Below are positions 27,951-36,660 of a stretch of 64,000 bases of DNA, piece after piece. The notes under the pieces were generated by a model. It did not search any database, was not told where the DNA came from, and saw nothing but the letters and a program-made list of their open reading frames with translations. A program made the translations under genes and the position numbers. Source of the stretch: Rhizobium sp. N324 (GTDB taxonomy: Bacteria; Pseudomonadota; Alphaproteobacteria; Rhizobiales; Rhizobiaceae); assembly GCF_001664485.1 (NCBI RefSeq), contig NZ_CP013630.1, forward strand, positions 1,553,001-1,617,000. Reading direction: 5' to 3'. How positions within the stretch are numbered: position 1 is the first letter of the stretch; each line of letters begins with the position of its first letter.

Positions 27951-28693
27951 AGGCCATATCCCGGAACGGCGAGCTTGCGCTCTACCCACAGGCCGACGCG
28001 GGCGACGACGAGATTGATGAGACTGAAGAACAGCAGGATGACGATCATCAACGACACCACATTGTCGCGCTGCGTCCACACCATGATGGAGGCATAGGTG
28101 ATCTCGCTGACTGCAATCGCATTGCCCACCGTCGTCAGTTTCACGAGGTTGATGAGGTTGTTGACGATCGCCGGCAGCGACGCCCGGAACGCGAGAGGAA
28201 TTTCGACGTAACGAAGGATCTGCAGCTTGCTGAAGCCGATACCGCGCGCCGCCTCCACGGTCGAGGCCGGAACCGCTTCGATACCCGCTCGGATCGCCTC
28301 GGCATGCAAGGCGGCAATGTGCAGCCCCACCACCGCCACCACCCAGAAGAACGGCGTCAGCGGATTGTTCTGCGCGCCGCCGACCAGGTTCGACACGAAG
28401 GTATTGAGGACGAGGAAGCTGAACATCAGTTGCACCAGCGTCGGCGTGTTTCGGGTGATTTCCACGAAAGCGCGCACCGGCGCGGAGAGCCAGAGCCTGT
28501 CCGATGTCAGGCAGGCGGCAAACAGCAGTCCGGCAATCAGGCTGACCGGGATCAGCAGGGCGATCAGATAGAGCGTGGTAATGAAACCGTCACGCCATAT
28601 CTGCGCTTCGTAGCCCGTTGCCAGAAACTCGTAGTTCAGGCCAAGCCTGTTCGTCAGGTCGACGAACAGGCCGGTTATGCCGCTATTCCACAT
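27947..28693 (-). CDS. Polar amino acid-type ABC transporter permease (first)
   Basis: 248 aa, starting MWNSGITGLFVDL. It has several membrane helices with the signature EITRNTPTLVQLMF and the EAA loop EAARGIGFSKLQILRYVEIP. Same family as the next gene, with which it overlaps by 4 nt. It begins 24 nt after the binding-protein gene. Two different permeases in tandem is the normal arrangement for this transporter class. Confidence 0.94.
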   Translation of the reverse strand: MWNSGITGLFVDLTNRLGLNYEFLATGYEAQIWRDGFITTLYLIALLIPVSLIAGLLFAACLTSDRLWLSAPVRAFVEITRNTPTLVQLMFSFLVLNTFVSNLVGGAQNNPLTPFFWVVAVVGLHIAALHAEAIRAGIEAVPASTVEAARGIGFSKLQILRYVEIPLAFRASLPAIVNNLINLVKLTTVGNAIAVSEITYASIMVWTQRDNVVSLMIVILLFFSLINLVVARVGLWVERKLAVPGYGL

Positions 28694-28717
28694 GTCGATC
28701 TACCAGTGCGACCCGTC

Positions 28718-29548
28718 TTATTTGCTGGCTGTCAGGGTCTTGTGCTCCTGCTCGAGATATTCGGTGTTGCTGAGCCTGTTCGCCTTGGCAAACTCAAGCA
28801 GCTTTCCGGAGGTATGAAGCTGCCGGATCGTCTTATCGAGTGTCTCGGCCGTTTCCTTTTCGCCTTTGCGAACCCAGATGACGGAATCGGACGGGATCAG
28901 TTCCGTCGGGAAGAGAATGGCGTAGTCCTTCCAATCCTCAGGGCGATCCTGCAGCAGCAGGCCAAGAGTTGCGCCGACATGCACCGCGACCACGCAATTG
29001 CCCCCCTGCAGCGCCAGCAGCGATTCCGGCTGGCTCGGCAGGCCTTTTACCTCGGCGCCGTATCTTTCGATCAGCGGCTGGGTGTAGTTCGACCCCTGCG
29101 AAACGCAGACCGGCTTTCCCTTGAGATCTGCCCAGTCCTTCAGGCCACTGTCCTTGCGCCCGACGGCAGCGCCGCCGCTGCGGTCGTATGGCGTTGGCAC
29201 CCAGTCGAGGACTTTGGCGCGATCTTCGGTGTATTGCATGTTGGCAATCAGAATATCGACCTTGCCCTGCTGCAGAAATTGCACCCGGTTCGGCGGCGTG
29301 ACGGTGACGGTTTCGAGTTTGACGCCGAGATCGTCGGCCAGCGCTTTGGCGATATCGAGATTGTATCCCTTCTGCGTTTGCGACGTCGGATCGATATAGC
29401 CGAACGGCGCGCCGGACAGGATGACGCCGACGGTGAGGGCGCCGCGGGCTTTAATGCGATCGAGCGTGGCATCCGCGAATGCCTGCGTTGCCGCCAGCAG
29501 CGAAATCGACATGGCGAAAAGCGCCTTTGGCAGAATTTTATGTGACAT
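28718..29548 (-). CDS. ABC transporter periplasmic solute-binding protein (family 3)
   Basis: 276 aa with a signal peptide of about 25 residues ending TQAFA. The mature part follows the family-3 pattern: RGALTVGVILSGAPFGYID, GYNLDIAKALADDLG, QQGKVDILIANMQYTEDRA and LKGKPVCVSQGSNYTQPL. Ligand would be a small amino acid-like or polar compound. GGAGCTC precedes the ATG. It is first in a six-gene operon, preceded by a pyrimidine-rich tract on its strand (CTTTC/CTTCC repeats near 29565-29592). Confidence 0.93.
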   Translation of the reverse strand: MSHKILPKALFAMSISLLAATQAFADATLDRIKARGALTVGVILSGAPFGYIDPTSQTQKGYNLDIAKALADDLGVKLETVTVTPPNRVQFLQQGKVDILIANMQYTEDRAKVLDWVPTPYDRSGGAAVGRKDSGLKDWADLKGKPVCVSQGSNYTQPLIERYGAEVKGLPSQPESLLALQGGNCVVAVHVGATLGLLLQDRPEDWKDYAILFPTELIPSDSVIWVRKGEKETAETLDKTIRQLHTSGKLLEFAKANRLSNTEYLEQEHKTLTASK

Positions 29549-29659
29549 GTTTGAGCTCCATTACGAAACGAAGGAAGGAAGGAAAGAAAGGGATGGAAAA
29601 GAGAAGTCCGGACGACATCGAAACCGGCGATGCGGCGGGCGCTTGGTGAATAATCTCGC

Positions 29660-30244
29660 TCATGCCTCGTCTCCGGATGCGTCGAAACCGCCGGCCTGAA
29701 GAAGAGCCGCGACGGCCTTTCGGGCAATCTCCGCCGGCCTCGCTTCCGGTCGCAGGACCGATGCGGCAAGCACGCCTTCGTAGACCACGAGCAATTGCTC
29801 GCTGATCTCGTCGTGAGCCGGGCCTGGCGGGACAAGCCGGCCGAAGAGGGCGCGAAGAAAAACCTTATGCGCGCGCGCCACGTCCCGGATCGCTGCCGAG
29901 CCGGGGTTTTCGGTTACCGCAATGAGGAAGGCGCAGCCCCGGAAGCTTTCGCTGCGGGTCTTGTCGGCCAGGCTATCGAAGATCGCGAAAATGGCTGGCG
30001 CATTGCTTTTGCCGGCGACGAGCTTCTCCAGTTGGTCGCTGACCAAGGTATGGCGGTGGCTGAGATAGGTGACGATGAGACCCTCTTTGCCGTCGAAATG
30101 ACGGTAGAGAGTGGCGCGGGCAATGTTTAGTTCCCGTACGATTTCGTCGATGCCGACCAGATAGGTGCCGCGCCGGTAGAAAAGGTCGCTGATCGCATCG
30201 ATTATTCTTCCGCGGGTCGACATTTGGGCAGTTTTGAAAGGCAT
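29660..30244 (-). CDS. TetR/AcrR family transcriptional regulator
   Basis: 194 aa. The N-terminal HTH lies at about residues 10-55: RGRIIDAISDLFYRRGTY, GIDEIVRELNIARATLYRHF and GKEGLIVTYL. The C-terminal ligand domain is of the TetR_C type with FRGCAFLIAVTENP. Its promoter region contains a 20-bp near-perfect palindrome (30260-30279), so it is probably autoregulated. It lies 111 nt upstream of the ABC operon on the same strand and is the natural candidate regulator of that operon; the inducer would then be the transported compound or a metabolite. Confidence 0.92.
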   Translation of the reverse strand: MPFKTAQMSTRGRIIDAISDLFYRRGTYLVGIDEIVRELNIARATLYRHFDGKEGLIVTYLSHRHTLVSDQLEKLVAGKSNAPAIFAIFDSLADKTRSESFRGCAFLIAVTENPGSAAIRDVARAHKVFLRALFGRLVPPGPAHDEISEQLLVVYEGVLAASVLRPEARPAEIARKAVAALLQAGGFDASGDEA

Positions 30245-30259
30245 CGGTGACCGGTGAGA

Positions 30260-30279
30260 GAGAAGGAACGTTCTTTCTC
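30260..30279. promoter_or_regulatory. Candidate TetR operator
   Basis: A 20-bp palindrome centred on AACGTT with only one mismatched pair lies 16 bp upstream of the tetR start codon. The size and symmetry are typical of TetR-family operators. I did not see a second good copy in front of the ABC operon. Confidence 0.6.
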
Positions 30280-30381
30280 GAAAAGATCACCATCACGATC
30301 GTTTTTATAGATTTTATTTTTTCAAATTCATGCGCGCTTTGAAAAATCCTCCGCGCGAGACGCCGTTGATTGGCCTCTCGT

Positions 30382-31227
30382 CTAACGGGTGGTCACGAAA
30401 TCGGCCGAGGCGACGAGGTTGCTCGGCGCCTGCGTCTTCTTGAACCTCAGCGTCACCACCTTGTAGCCTTCGGCCTCGAGTTCCGAGAGTAGGGTCGGCA
30501 GCATCGTTGCCGTGCGTTTGTGGATGTCATGCATCAGGATGATGCCGCGGCCGCGCTTGTGCAGCAGGTCCATCGTCCGCTGCGTCACGGAGGCCGGCGT
30601 GATGGTGAAATAGTCCTTGCTGTCGATATCGACATCCATGACCACTATATCGCGCATGGCGATCGCGGCGCGCAGCCTGTGGCTCTCGGCAAGATAGGGG
30701 AAGCGGAAGAAGGAGACGTCGGTTCCCGTCGCCTTGGTCACCGCCAATTCGCCTTTGATCACCTCGGCCATCGCCGCGTCGAAATCGAGCAGACTCAGAT
30801 TGGCGTGGTCATAGGTGTGACTGCCGATCGTGTTGCCGTCCTCGGCGACCTTGCGGGCGAGCGTCGGATGCATCTCGGCCATTTCGCCGACCATCATGAA
30901 GGCGCCCTTGACGCCGAACTGGTCGAGGATGGCCAGCACCTTGTCGGTCCGGCCGGGGATCGGGCCGTCGTCGAAGCTCAGGATCACTTCCTTGTTCTGC
31001 AGCTTGAGATCGGCGAGGGAGGAGACCTCAAGCGTCCGTCCGGCCAGATGGTGCCAGCCGGTCATTCGCGGCGCGGCTGCATCGTCGCCGGCATAGCCAA
31101 GTTTCCGCCCCTCGGGCGCAATCACCGAGGAGGTCTTGATCGATGTATCCGGGGCCTGTTTGGTGGTGCTGCAGGCAGACAGCGCGGCCGTGAGGGCCAT
31201 GCAGGACAGAATGAAAAAGCGATACAT
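30382..31227 (-). CDS. Polysaccharide deacetylase lipoprotein (NodB-homology domain)
   Basis: 281 aa. The signal peptide ends in lipobox LSAC with Cys19, so it is anchored in the envelope. The NodB-fold motifs are in order: VILSFDDGP (catalytic base and metal Asp), GSHTYDHANLS (metal His pair), RFPY, DVDIDSKDY and IILMHDIH. It probably removes N-acetyl groups from a cell-envelope polysaccharide or peptidoglycan. It is not the symbiotic NodB: it has a lipoprotein signal and no nod genes are present. Monocistronic by position. Confidence 0.92.
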   Translation of the reverse strand: MYRFFILSCMALTAALSACSTTKQAPDTSIKTSSVIAPEGRKLGYAGDDAAAPRMTGWHHLAGRTLEVSSLADLKLQNKEVILSFDDGPIPGRTDKVLAILDQFGVKGAFMMVGEMAEMHPTLARKVAEDGNTIGSHTYDHANLSLLDFDAAMAEVIKGELAVTKATGTDVSFFRFPYLAESHRLRAAIAMRDIVVMDVDIDSKDYFTITPASVTQRTMDLLHKRGRGIILMHDIHKRTATMLPTLLSELEAEGYKVVTLRFKKTQAPSNLVASADFVTTR

Positions 31228-31405
31228 CGAAAGGGCTCAACAAATCGGTAACGAATGTTGAGACAACCTTTCGAATTATGGTTAACGATTGGTTGATGGC
31301 GGCCGGAATTGTACCGATCCGCGGCACTTCGCCACGCTTTGGACGGAGCATGATGCCGAAAAGTGTCAGCGGTTTTCGGGCGACATCATGCTTTGAGGAA
31401 TGTGG

Positions 31406-33289
31406 CTATCCTGCCATGGCTTCTTCGTATTCGGCCGAAAGCATCAGCCAGTCTTCCTCGGCGGCAGCCAGCTTGGCCGCGGCCTCGCCGCGCTGCTTTG
31501 CCTTCTCAGCCGCCTTGGCGGGCGTCTTTTCGTAGAGGGCGGGATTTGCAAGTTCCGCGTCAAGCGCCTGAATCTGTTTCTCCAGCTTCGCCGTCAAGGA
31601 TTCGATTTCGTTGATCTTTTTCTTGAGCGGCGTCAGTGAGGCGCGACGTTCGGCATTGAGCTTGCGCTGGTCGGCCTTCGACGTCGCATCCTCAGTCAGT
31701 TGCGGCTTTTCTTCTTTTTTTTTACCGGATGTGACGATCAGGTCGCGGTATTCGTCCATGTCGCCTTCGAAGGTCGTCACCGTGCCGCCATTGACCAGCC
31801 ACAGCCGGTCGACCGTCGCCTCGATCAGGTGGCGGTCATGCGAGATCAGAATGACGGCGCCTTCGTAATCGTTCAGCGCCTCGATCAGCGCCCGGCGGCT
31901 GTCGATGTCGAGGTGGTTTGTCGGTTCGTCGAGGATCAGCAGATTAGGTGCGTTGAAGGCGGCGAGCCCCATCAGCAGCCGGGCCTTTTCGCCGCCGGAA
32001 AGATCCTTGGCGGCGGTCGCCATCTTCTCGGTCGCAAGCCCCATCTGGGCGACGCGGGCGCGCACCTTCGGCTCCGGCGCGCCGGGCATCAGCCGGCGCA
32101 CATGCTCGACCGGCGATTGCTCGGGAATGAGGTCGTCGAGCTGATGCTGGGCGAAGAAACCGATCTTCAGGCTCGGCGCCAGCTTCACTTCGCCGCTTTC
32201 CGGCGCAAGCCGGCCGGAGATGAATTTGGCGAAGGTCGATTTGCCGTTGCCGTTCGAGCCGAGCAGGGCGATGCGGTCGTCATTGTCGATGCGCAGGTTG
32301 AGGTTCTTCAGGATCGGATTGCCGGGCTCGTAGCCGACGGCGCCGCTCTGAATCGCCACGATCGGCGAGGCCGGCTGCTTTTCCGGCTCTGGAAAAGTGA
32401 TCGGCTGTACGTGATCCTCGATGACAGAGGCGACGGTTCCCATGCGCTCGAGCGCCTTGACGCGCGATTGCGCCTGCCGGGCCTTGGAGGCCTTGGCCTT
32501 GAAGCGATCGATGAAGCTCTGCAGATGTTTGCGCGCCGCGTCGTTCTTGGCCTTGGCCTTGGTCTGCAGTTCGTCGGCTTCCGCCTTCTGCCGCTCGAAC
32601 TGGTCGTAGCCGCCGCGGTAGAAGGTCAGTTTCTTCTGGTCGAGATGGACGATCGCATTGACCGCGTTGTTCAGGAGGTCGCGGTCATGGCTGATGATGA
32701 TGACCGTGTGCGGATAACGCCGGACATAGTCTTCCAGCCACAGCGTGCCTTCGAGGTCGAGATAGTTTGTGGGTTCGTCGAGCAGCAGCAGATCCGGCTC
32801 GGAAAACAGCACGGCGGCCAGCGCCACGCGCATGCGCCAGCCGCCGGAGAAGGAGGAGGCGGGGCGGGCTTGCGCCGCCTGGTCGAAGCCGAGGCCGGCC
32901 AGAATGCTTGCGGCGCGCGCTTCGGCCGAATGCGCGTCGATATCGACGAGGCGCATCTGGATTTCGGCGATACGGTGCGGATCGGTCGCCGTTTCCGCCT
33001 CGGCAACGAGGGCGGCGCGTTCCTTGTCGGCTGAAAGCACGATCTCGATCAGGGATTCCTCGGTCGCCGGTGCTTCCTGCGCCACCTGGCCGATGCGTGC
33101 CGCCTTCGGGATCGACACGGATCCGGTCTCCGAGCCGAGATCGCCGGTAATGACGCGAAACAGCGTGGACTTGCCGGCGCCGTTGCGCCCGACGAGCCCC
33201 GCCTTTGTGCCCGAAGGCAGCGAAATGCTGGCATTGTCGAGAAGCAGGCGCCCGGCAATGCGGGCGGAAATATCGGTGAGCGTGATCAT
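31406..33289 (-). CDS. ABC-F family ATPase
   Basis: 627 aa from the ATG at 33289 (MITLTDISARIAGR); an upstream in-frame start adds 12 unlike residues. Two ATPase domains: Walker A GRNGAGKST and GSNGNGKST, signatures SGGWRMRV and SGGEKARLL, and Walker B LLLLDEPTNYLD and LLILDEPTNHLD. The linker between the domains is long, helical and basic, and the C-terminus (residues 540-627) is a Lys/Glu-rich coiled coil, as in YheS/Uup types. No membrane segments. ABC-F proteins act on the ribosome, mostly to rescue or gate translation. No antibiotic-resistance context is visible. Confidence 0.93.
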   Translation of the reverse strand: MITLTDISARIAGRLLLDNASISLPSGTKAGLVGRNGAGKSTLFRVITGDLGSETGSVSIPKAARIGQVAQEAPATEESLIEIVLSADKERAALVAEAETATDPHRIAEIQMRLVDIDAHSAEARAASILAGLGFDQAAQARPASSFSGGWRMRVALAAVLFSEPDLLLLDEPTNYLDLEGTLWLEDYVRRYPHTVIIISHDRDLLNNAVNAIVHLDQKKLTFYRGGYDQFERQKAEADELQTKAKAKNDAARKHLQSFIDRFKAKASKARQAQSRVKALERMGTVASVIEDHVQPITFPEPEKQPASPIVAIQSGAVGYEPGNPILKNLNLRIDNDDRIALLGSNGNGKSTFAKFISGRLAPESGEVKLAPSLKIGFFAQHQLDDLIPEQSPVEHVRRLMPGAPEPKVRARVAQMGLATEKMATAAKDLSGGEKARLLMGLAAFNAPNLLILDEPTNHLDIDSRRALIEALNDYEGAVILISHDRHLIEATVDRLWLVNGGTVTTFEGDMDEYRDLIVTSGKKKEEKPQLTEDATSKADQRKLNAERRASLTPLKKKINEIESLTAKLEKQIQALDAELANPALYEKTPAKAAEKAKQRGEAAAKLAAAEEDWLMLSAEYEEAMAG

Positions 33290-33340
33290 GGCCGGCGTTT
33301 TGGCCGAAAGCGCCCGCCAAGGCAAGAGCTTGTCCGCTTC

Positions 33341-34389
33341 TCAGTGGCCGAAGGCTTGCACCGGCTGGCGGGGGTTGGTCTGCGCGGCGAGAAGCGCCAC
33401 GCGGGCATTGGCCTGCAACTGTCCGGGCGTTGCCGCATCCGTGCTGAGGGCAACGCCGATCGAGATGGTCAGCCTGCCGCGATCGGCCCTGTCAGAGGTC
33501 GCGAAGACCAGATTGTCCTCGACGGAGGCGCGCAGGCGCTCGGCGATCGTCATCGCATCCTGCATGCCGACATTGGCAAACAGGAAAGCGAATTCGTCCG
33601 CCTCGGTGCGGGCGACGAAGTCGTTTTCTTGACCGACTTGCGGAAGAGGCCGGCGAGCTTTTTCAAGAGCTTGTTGCCGGCCTGGGTGCCGTATCTGTCG
33701 TTGAGATCCCTGAAATTGTCGATATCGACCATAACAAGCGCGCTGCCGGCGAACCCCCCTTCGCGCTCATAGAGGTCGGCGATCTCGCGGTTCAGCGCGA
33801 TGCGGTTCGGAAGTCCGGTGATCCGGTCGGCGACGGCGGCCGACTGCATCGCCGAAATGCCCCGCTCCAACCTTTCCAGTTTCTTGATGTCGTCCTGCAG
33901 CTTATCCGCGATCTCCGTTTCCGCCGACAGCACCGTCGCCAGCGAGGCGGAGAGGTAGTCGATCTCGCCGAGGAAGGCGGTGAGGCTCTGGTTGTCGTTG
34001 CCGGAAACCGATTTCAAGATCGTGCCGCAGGCGCGTGCAAAGGCGTCTTTGTGCCGCAGCCCCTCGGCAAGCCTCTCCGCCACCTCGCGCAGCATCCGGC
34101 TCGCCTCGTTACGCGAGGTCTCGCCGGCCAGGCCGCAATGGCCGACAAGGCGGTATTTCAATCCGAGTGCGTCAAGCATCGCCTGTTGCGGCTGCGGCCC
34201 GAGTGCTGCGATATCCTGGGCAAGACCGGCATTGAGCCCGACGATCGCCTCGTGAAAAAGTTCGTAATTGCGCGGCAGCGCCGCAATGTTCAGCCGCGTC
34301 AGGTGCTGAGCGATCCTCTGAATGTCGGCCATAGGCGCCGGGTGCGCCGCCTCGCGCGGCACCAAAGCGTTTGCGCTTGCATTCTGCAT
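33341..34389 (-). pseudogene. Frameshifted gene with degenerate GGDEF domain
   Basis: Starting at the ATG at 34389 (GAGGGATC upstream) one frame runs to about 33631 and then goes astray; the frame one base over continues to 33341. Inserting a single C on the coding strand between 33631 and 33630 restores a 349-aa protein. Residues 1-200 are a helical N-terminal domain; the rest is a GGDEF fold (RITGLPNRIALNREI, VMVDIDNFRDLNDRYG). The active-site motif reads EADEF instead of GGDEF, so even the repaired protein would probably not make c-di-GMP. A genuine mutation or a sequencing error are both possible. Confidence 0.75.
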
Positions 34390-34522
34390 GACGATCCCTC
34401 GCAGCCCGGCTTTTCCCTTCGTTCCGCTATGCCTGCAAGGCTTTAAGAGAGGCTGAATCTTTGGCTGGATTGCGTGCGCAACCGGCAAAGGCGGTTAATG
34501 CGGTCTTGATGATGAAGGCTGC

Positions 34523-35032
34523 CTACATCCACTCGCGGCCTTCGCTGCGCAGGAAGTAGATGAGATCGAGACTGAGGCTCGGCTTGCCGAGCGCCGTCAG
34601 CGTCATATGGCATTGGCCGCGATGATGGGTCTGGTGATTGAAGAGATGCGCAAGCGCCGGCTGCAATGGCTGGGTGATCTCGATCGGCTGCGTCACCGGC
34701 ACATAGGTGAAATCGGCGGCAAGGCTTGCCTCGTCAAGCGTGCCCGTCCAGGCAATGATCCGCTCGTCCTCCGCCCTGCGTGCGACGGTAAGCGCATCCA
34801 GTTCTTCGTAGAGAACGGCATCCAGTGTCGCCGGCGCCTCGCCGGTGCCGGTGAAGCGCTTCATCCATATCCGGTCGGCGACGAGCAGATGATTGAGCGT
34901 GTGGTGCAGCGACCCGAAGAAGGCGCCGCGGTCGCTGCGGAATTCGGCGTCGCTGAGTTCGGCCGCCGCAGCGTAGATCTGGGCGTTGGCCCAGCGGTTA
35001 TAGGCGGCAAACATCCTGTAATGTCGGAGCAT
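34523..35032 (-). CDS. DinB family protein
   Basis: 169 aa four-helix bundle. The metal-binding His residues typical of the family are visible: HHTLNHLLVADRIW near residue 45 and LFNHQTHHRGQCH near residue 130. DinB/YfiT-type proteins are metal-dependent enzymes, several being thiol transferases; the function here is unknown. It is divergent from the GST gene. Start ATG at 35032. Confidence 0.88.
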   Translation of the reverse strand: MLRHYRMFAAYNRWANAQIYAAAAELSDAEFRSDRGAFFGSLHHTLNHLLVADRIWMKRFTGTGEAPATLDAVLYEELDALTVARRAEDERIIAWTGTLDEASLAADFTYVPVTQPIEITQPLQPALAHLFNHQTHHRGQCHMTLTALGKPSLSLDLIYFLRSEGREWM

Positions 35033-35170
35033 TCGGTCCCCCTGTCGTGATTACGGCAGTCTAGCCAGTTTCCCGAGAAATCCGAGTGATGGCGCCATGA
35101 AATTTCCTGATTTGATCGCAGGCTTTTTCTGTCGTGGAATGCACTGCGTTTCGATCTCGAAAGGACTGTC

Positions 35171-35860
35171 ATGACCAGAGCCCTCTATTCCCTGTGCGGT
35201 GCCGACAAGCAGCACTTCTTCTCGCCTCATTGCTGGAAGGCGGTGATGGCGCTGGCGCATAAGGGGCTCGATTTCGAGGAGATCCCGACGACCTATAGCC
35301 GCATCCGCGCGATCGGCGGCGGCGTCTCGCAGACCGTGCCCGTTCTCGACGATAACGGCCGGCTGATCCCCGACAGTTTCTCCATCGCTCTCTATCTGGA
35401 GGAGGCCTATCCCGAGCGGCCGTCGCTGTTTGGTGGGGAGGGCGGCAAAGCGCTGTCGCGCATGGTCGAGGGCTATTCGCAGATGATCATCCATCCGGCG
35501 ATCATGCGGATTGCTCTTCTCGAAATTCACGCCAACCTCGACGAGGAAGACAAGGCCTATTTCCGCGAAAGCCGCGAAGCGCGTCTCGGCAAGCCGCTTG
35601 AAGTCGTTGCTGCCGACAGCGAGGCGGAGAAAGCCGCCTTCGGCGCCAAGCTCGAGCCGCTCCGGCATATGCTGAAATTTCAGCCCTTCATCGGCGGGCA
35701 GACGCCGCTGTTTGCCGATTATATCGTCTTCGGCGCGCTGCAATGGCTGCGCGTCTGCGCCGGTCTCGCCATGCTGGCCGCCGACGATCCCGTCCTGGGC
35801 TGGTTCGAACGCTGCCTCGATCTCCATCAAAGCCGCGGCCGGACTGCAACAGCGGCGTGA
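35171..35860 (+). CDS. Glutathione S-transferase family protein
   Basis: 229 aa. The N-terminal thioredoxin-like domain includes SPHCWKAVMALAHKGLDFEE and the glutathione-site DSFSIALYLEE; the C-terminal helical domain has FADYIVFGALQW. It is related to the beta-etherase-like branch of GSTs. The substrate is unknown. The last codons and stop lie inside a 21-bp sequence repeated exactly 791 bp downstream in front of ndk. Confidence 0.85.
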   Translation: MTRALYSLCGADKQHFFSPHCWKAVMALAHKGLDFEEIPTTYSRIRAIGGGVSQTVPVLDDNGRLIPDSFSIALYLEEAYPERPSLFGGEGGKALSRMVEGYSQMIIHPAIMRIALLEIHANLDEEDKAYFRESREARLGKPLEVVAADSEAEKAAFGAKLEPLRHMLKFQPFIGGQTPLFADYIVFGALQWLRVCAGLAMLAADDPVLGWFERCLDLHQSRGRTATAA

Positions 35861-35869
35861 AATTGCCGC
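35849..35869 (+). repeat. 21-bp direct repeat, copy 1 (over the GST stop codon)
   Basis: An exact 21-bp copy recurs at 36640-36660. It contains a 5-bp stem (GCGGC...GCCGC). Similarity between the two sites extends weakly some 35 bp further upstream, to a shared CCTCGATC. Confidence 0.85.
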
Positions 35870-35921
35870 GGGGGCTAGCTGGCGTTCAGGTGCCGCCCCA
35901 TTACCAAGGCGGATCTGGGCG

Positions 35922-36257
35922 TTAACGCAGCGGGCTAGGTTTTCCGAAGACGCGGCCGACCATCGACGCGATCGCATTTGCTGCCGAAGCGAACATGGAA
36001 GGCTTTGGCACGATGGGCGGCAGGCCCATTTCCAAGCGCTGCCGAGGCGTCAGCGATACCGTATCGACGAGGGTCCACGCATCGCCGGTGGCAACATCGA
36101 TCAACCCAAGATCTGCGGCCGCTTTGACTGCGTCATCATCCGCGAGGCCGACACCGGAAACATAGCCTCCTTCTGCAGCAACAGTGGTCAAAAGCGTATC
36201 GATTTCCCGTGAATATGACACCTTGCGCCCCCCCCAGCACCTCACAACCCTGCGCAC
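35922..36257 (-). CDS. Small hypothetical protein
   Basis: Up to 111 aa; a GTG at 36221 would give 99 aa beginning VSYSREIDTLL, and the extra Arg/Trp-rich residues before it look untranslated. It contains a middle segment DDAVKAAADLGLIDVATGD and a C-terminal amphipathic helix (MFASAANAIASMVGRVFG). No family recognised. It lies within the segment bounded by the 21-bp direct repeat, converging on the GST gene. The codon pattern is plausible, but whether it is expressed is uncertain. Confidence 0.5.
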   Translation of the reverse strand: MRRVVRCWGGRKVSYSREIDTLLTTVAAEGGYVSGVGLADDDAVKAAADLGLIDVATGDAWTLVDTVSLTPRQRLEMGLPPIVPKPSMFASAANAIASMVGRVFGKPSPLR

Positions 36258-36495
36258 CGAGTAACAGGTTGTGAAATGCTCGTAAATCGCCTGTAACGTT
36301 GGTCATGGAAAGAGACCAAAAATGGTCCGTCAGGTTACGTTTTGCTTATCACTGTCCTCAGGCCATTTGCCGTATCCAAAAACTTGAGAGAAGCGAACTT
36401 CAATTCAGGTTCTACAAAATGTCGTCCGACCTTGGTTTGGTTTAAATAACATCGGCGACAGGTATAATTTCTTATTTGGAAGATTTTTATGCTTA

Positions 36496-36651
36496 ATGAG
36501 TAAGAAGAGAGTTTTGGTTATTTCAAACACTCAGGACTTGTTGTCTTTCGGCCATTCGATATTGCGTGAAGCGCCATTCGAGTGTGCGCACTGCAGCTAC
36601 GCAAGCCTCGATCGTCGCCAAACCCGCAACAGCACTGTGACAGCGGCGTGA
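36496..36651 (+). CDS. 51-codon ORF, possible truncated receiver-like N-terminus
   Basis: It begins MSKKRVLVISNTQDLLSFG, which resembles the first strand and helix of a response-regulator receiver, and ends in STVTAA followed by the stop that lies in the second copy of the 21-bp repeat. The last 15 residues (SLDRRQTRNSTVTAA) align with the C-terminus of the upstream GST (CLDLHQSRGRTATAA). It looks like a gene fragment joined to a duplicated GST tail. Expression is unproven. Confidence 0.35.
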   Translation: MSKKRVLVISNTQDLLSFGHSILREAPFECAHCSYASLDRRQTRNSTVTAA

Positions 36652-36660
36652 AATTGCCGC
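36640..36660 (+). repeat. 21-bp direct repeat, copy 2 (upstream of ndk)
   Basis: Identical to 35849-35869. Together they bound a 791-bp segment that carries the small hypothetical gene and the AT-richer region. Confidence 0.85.
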
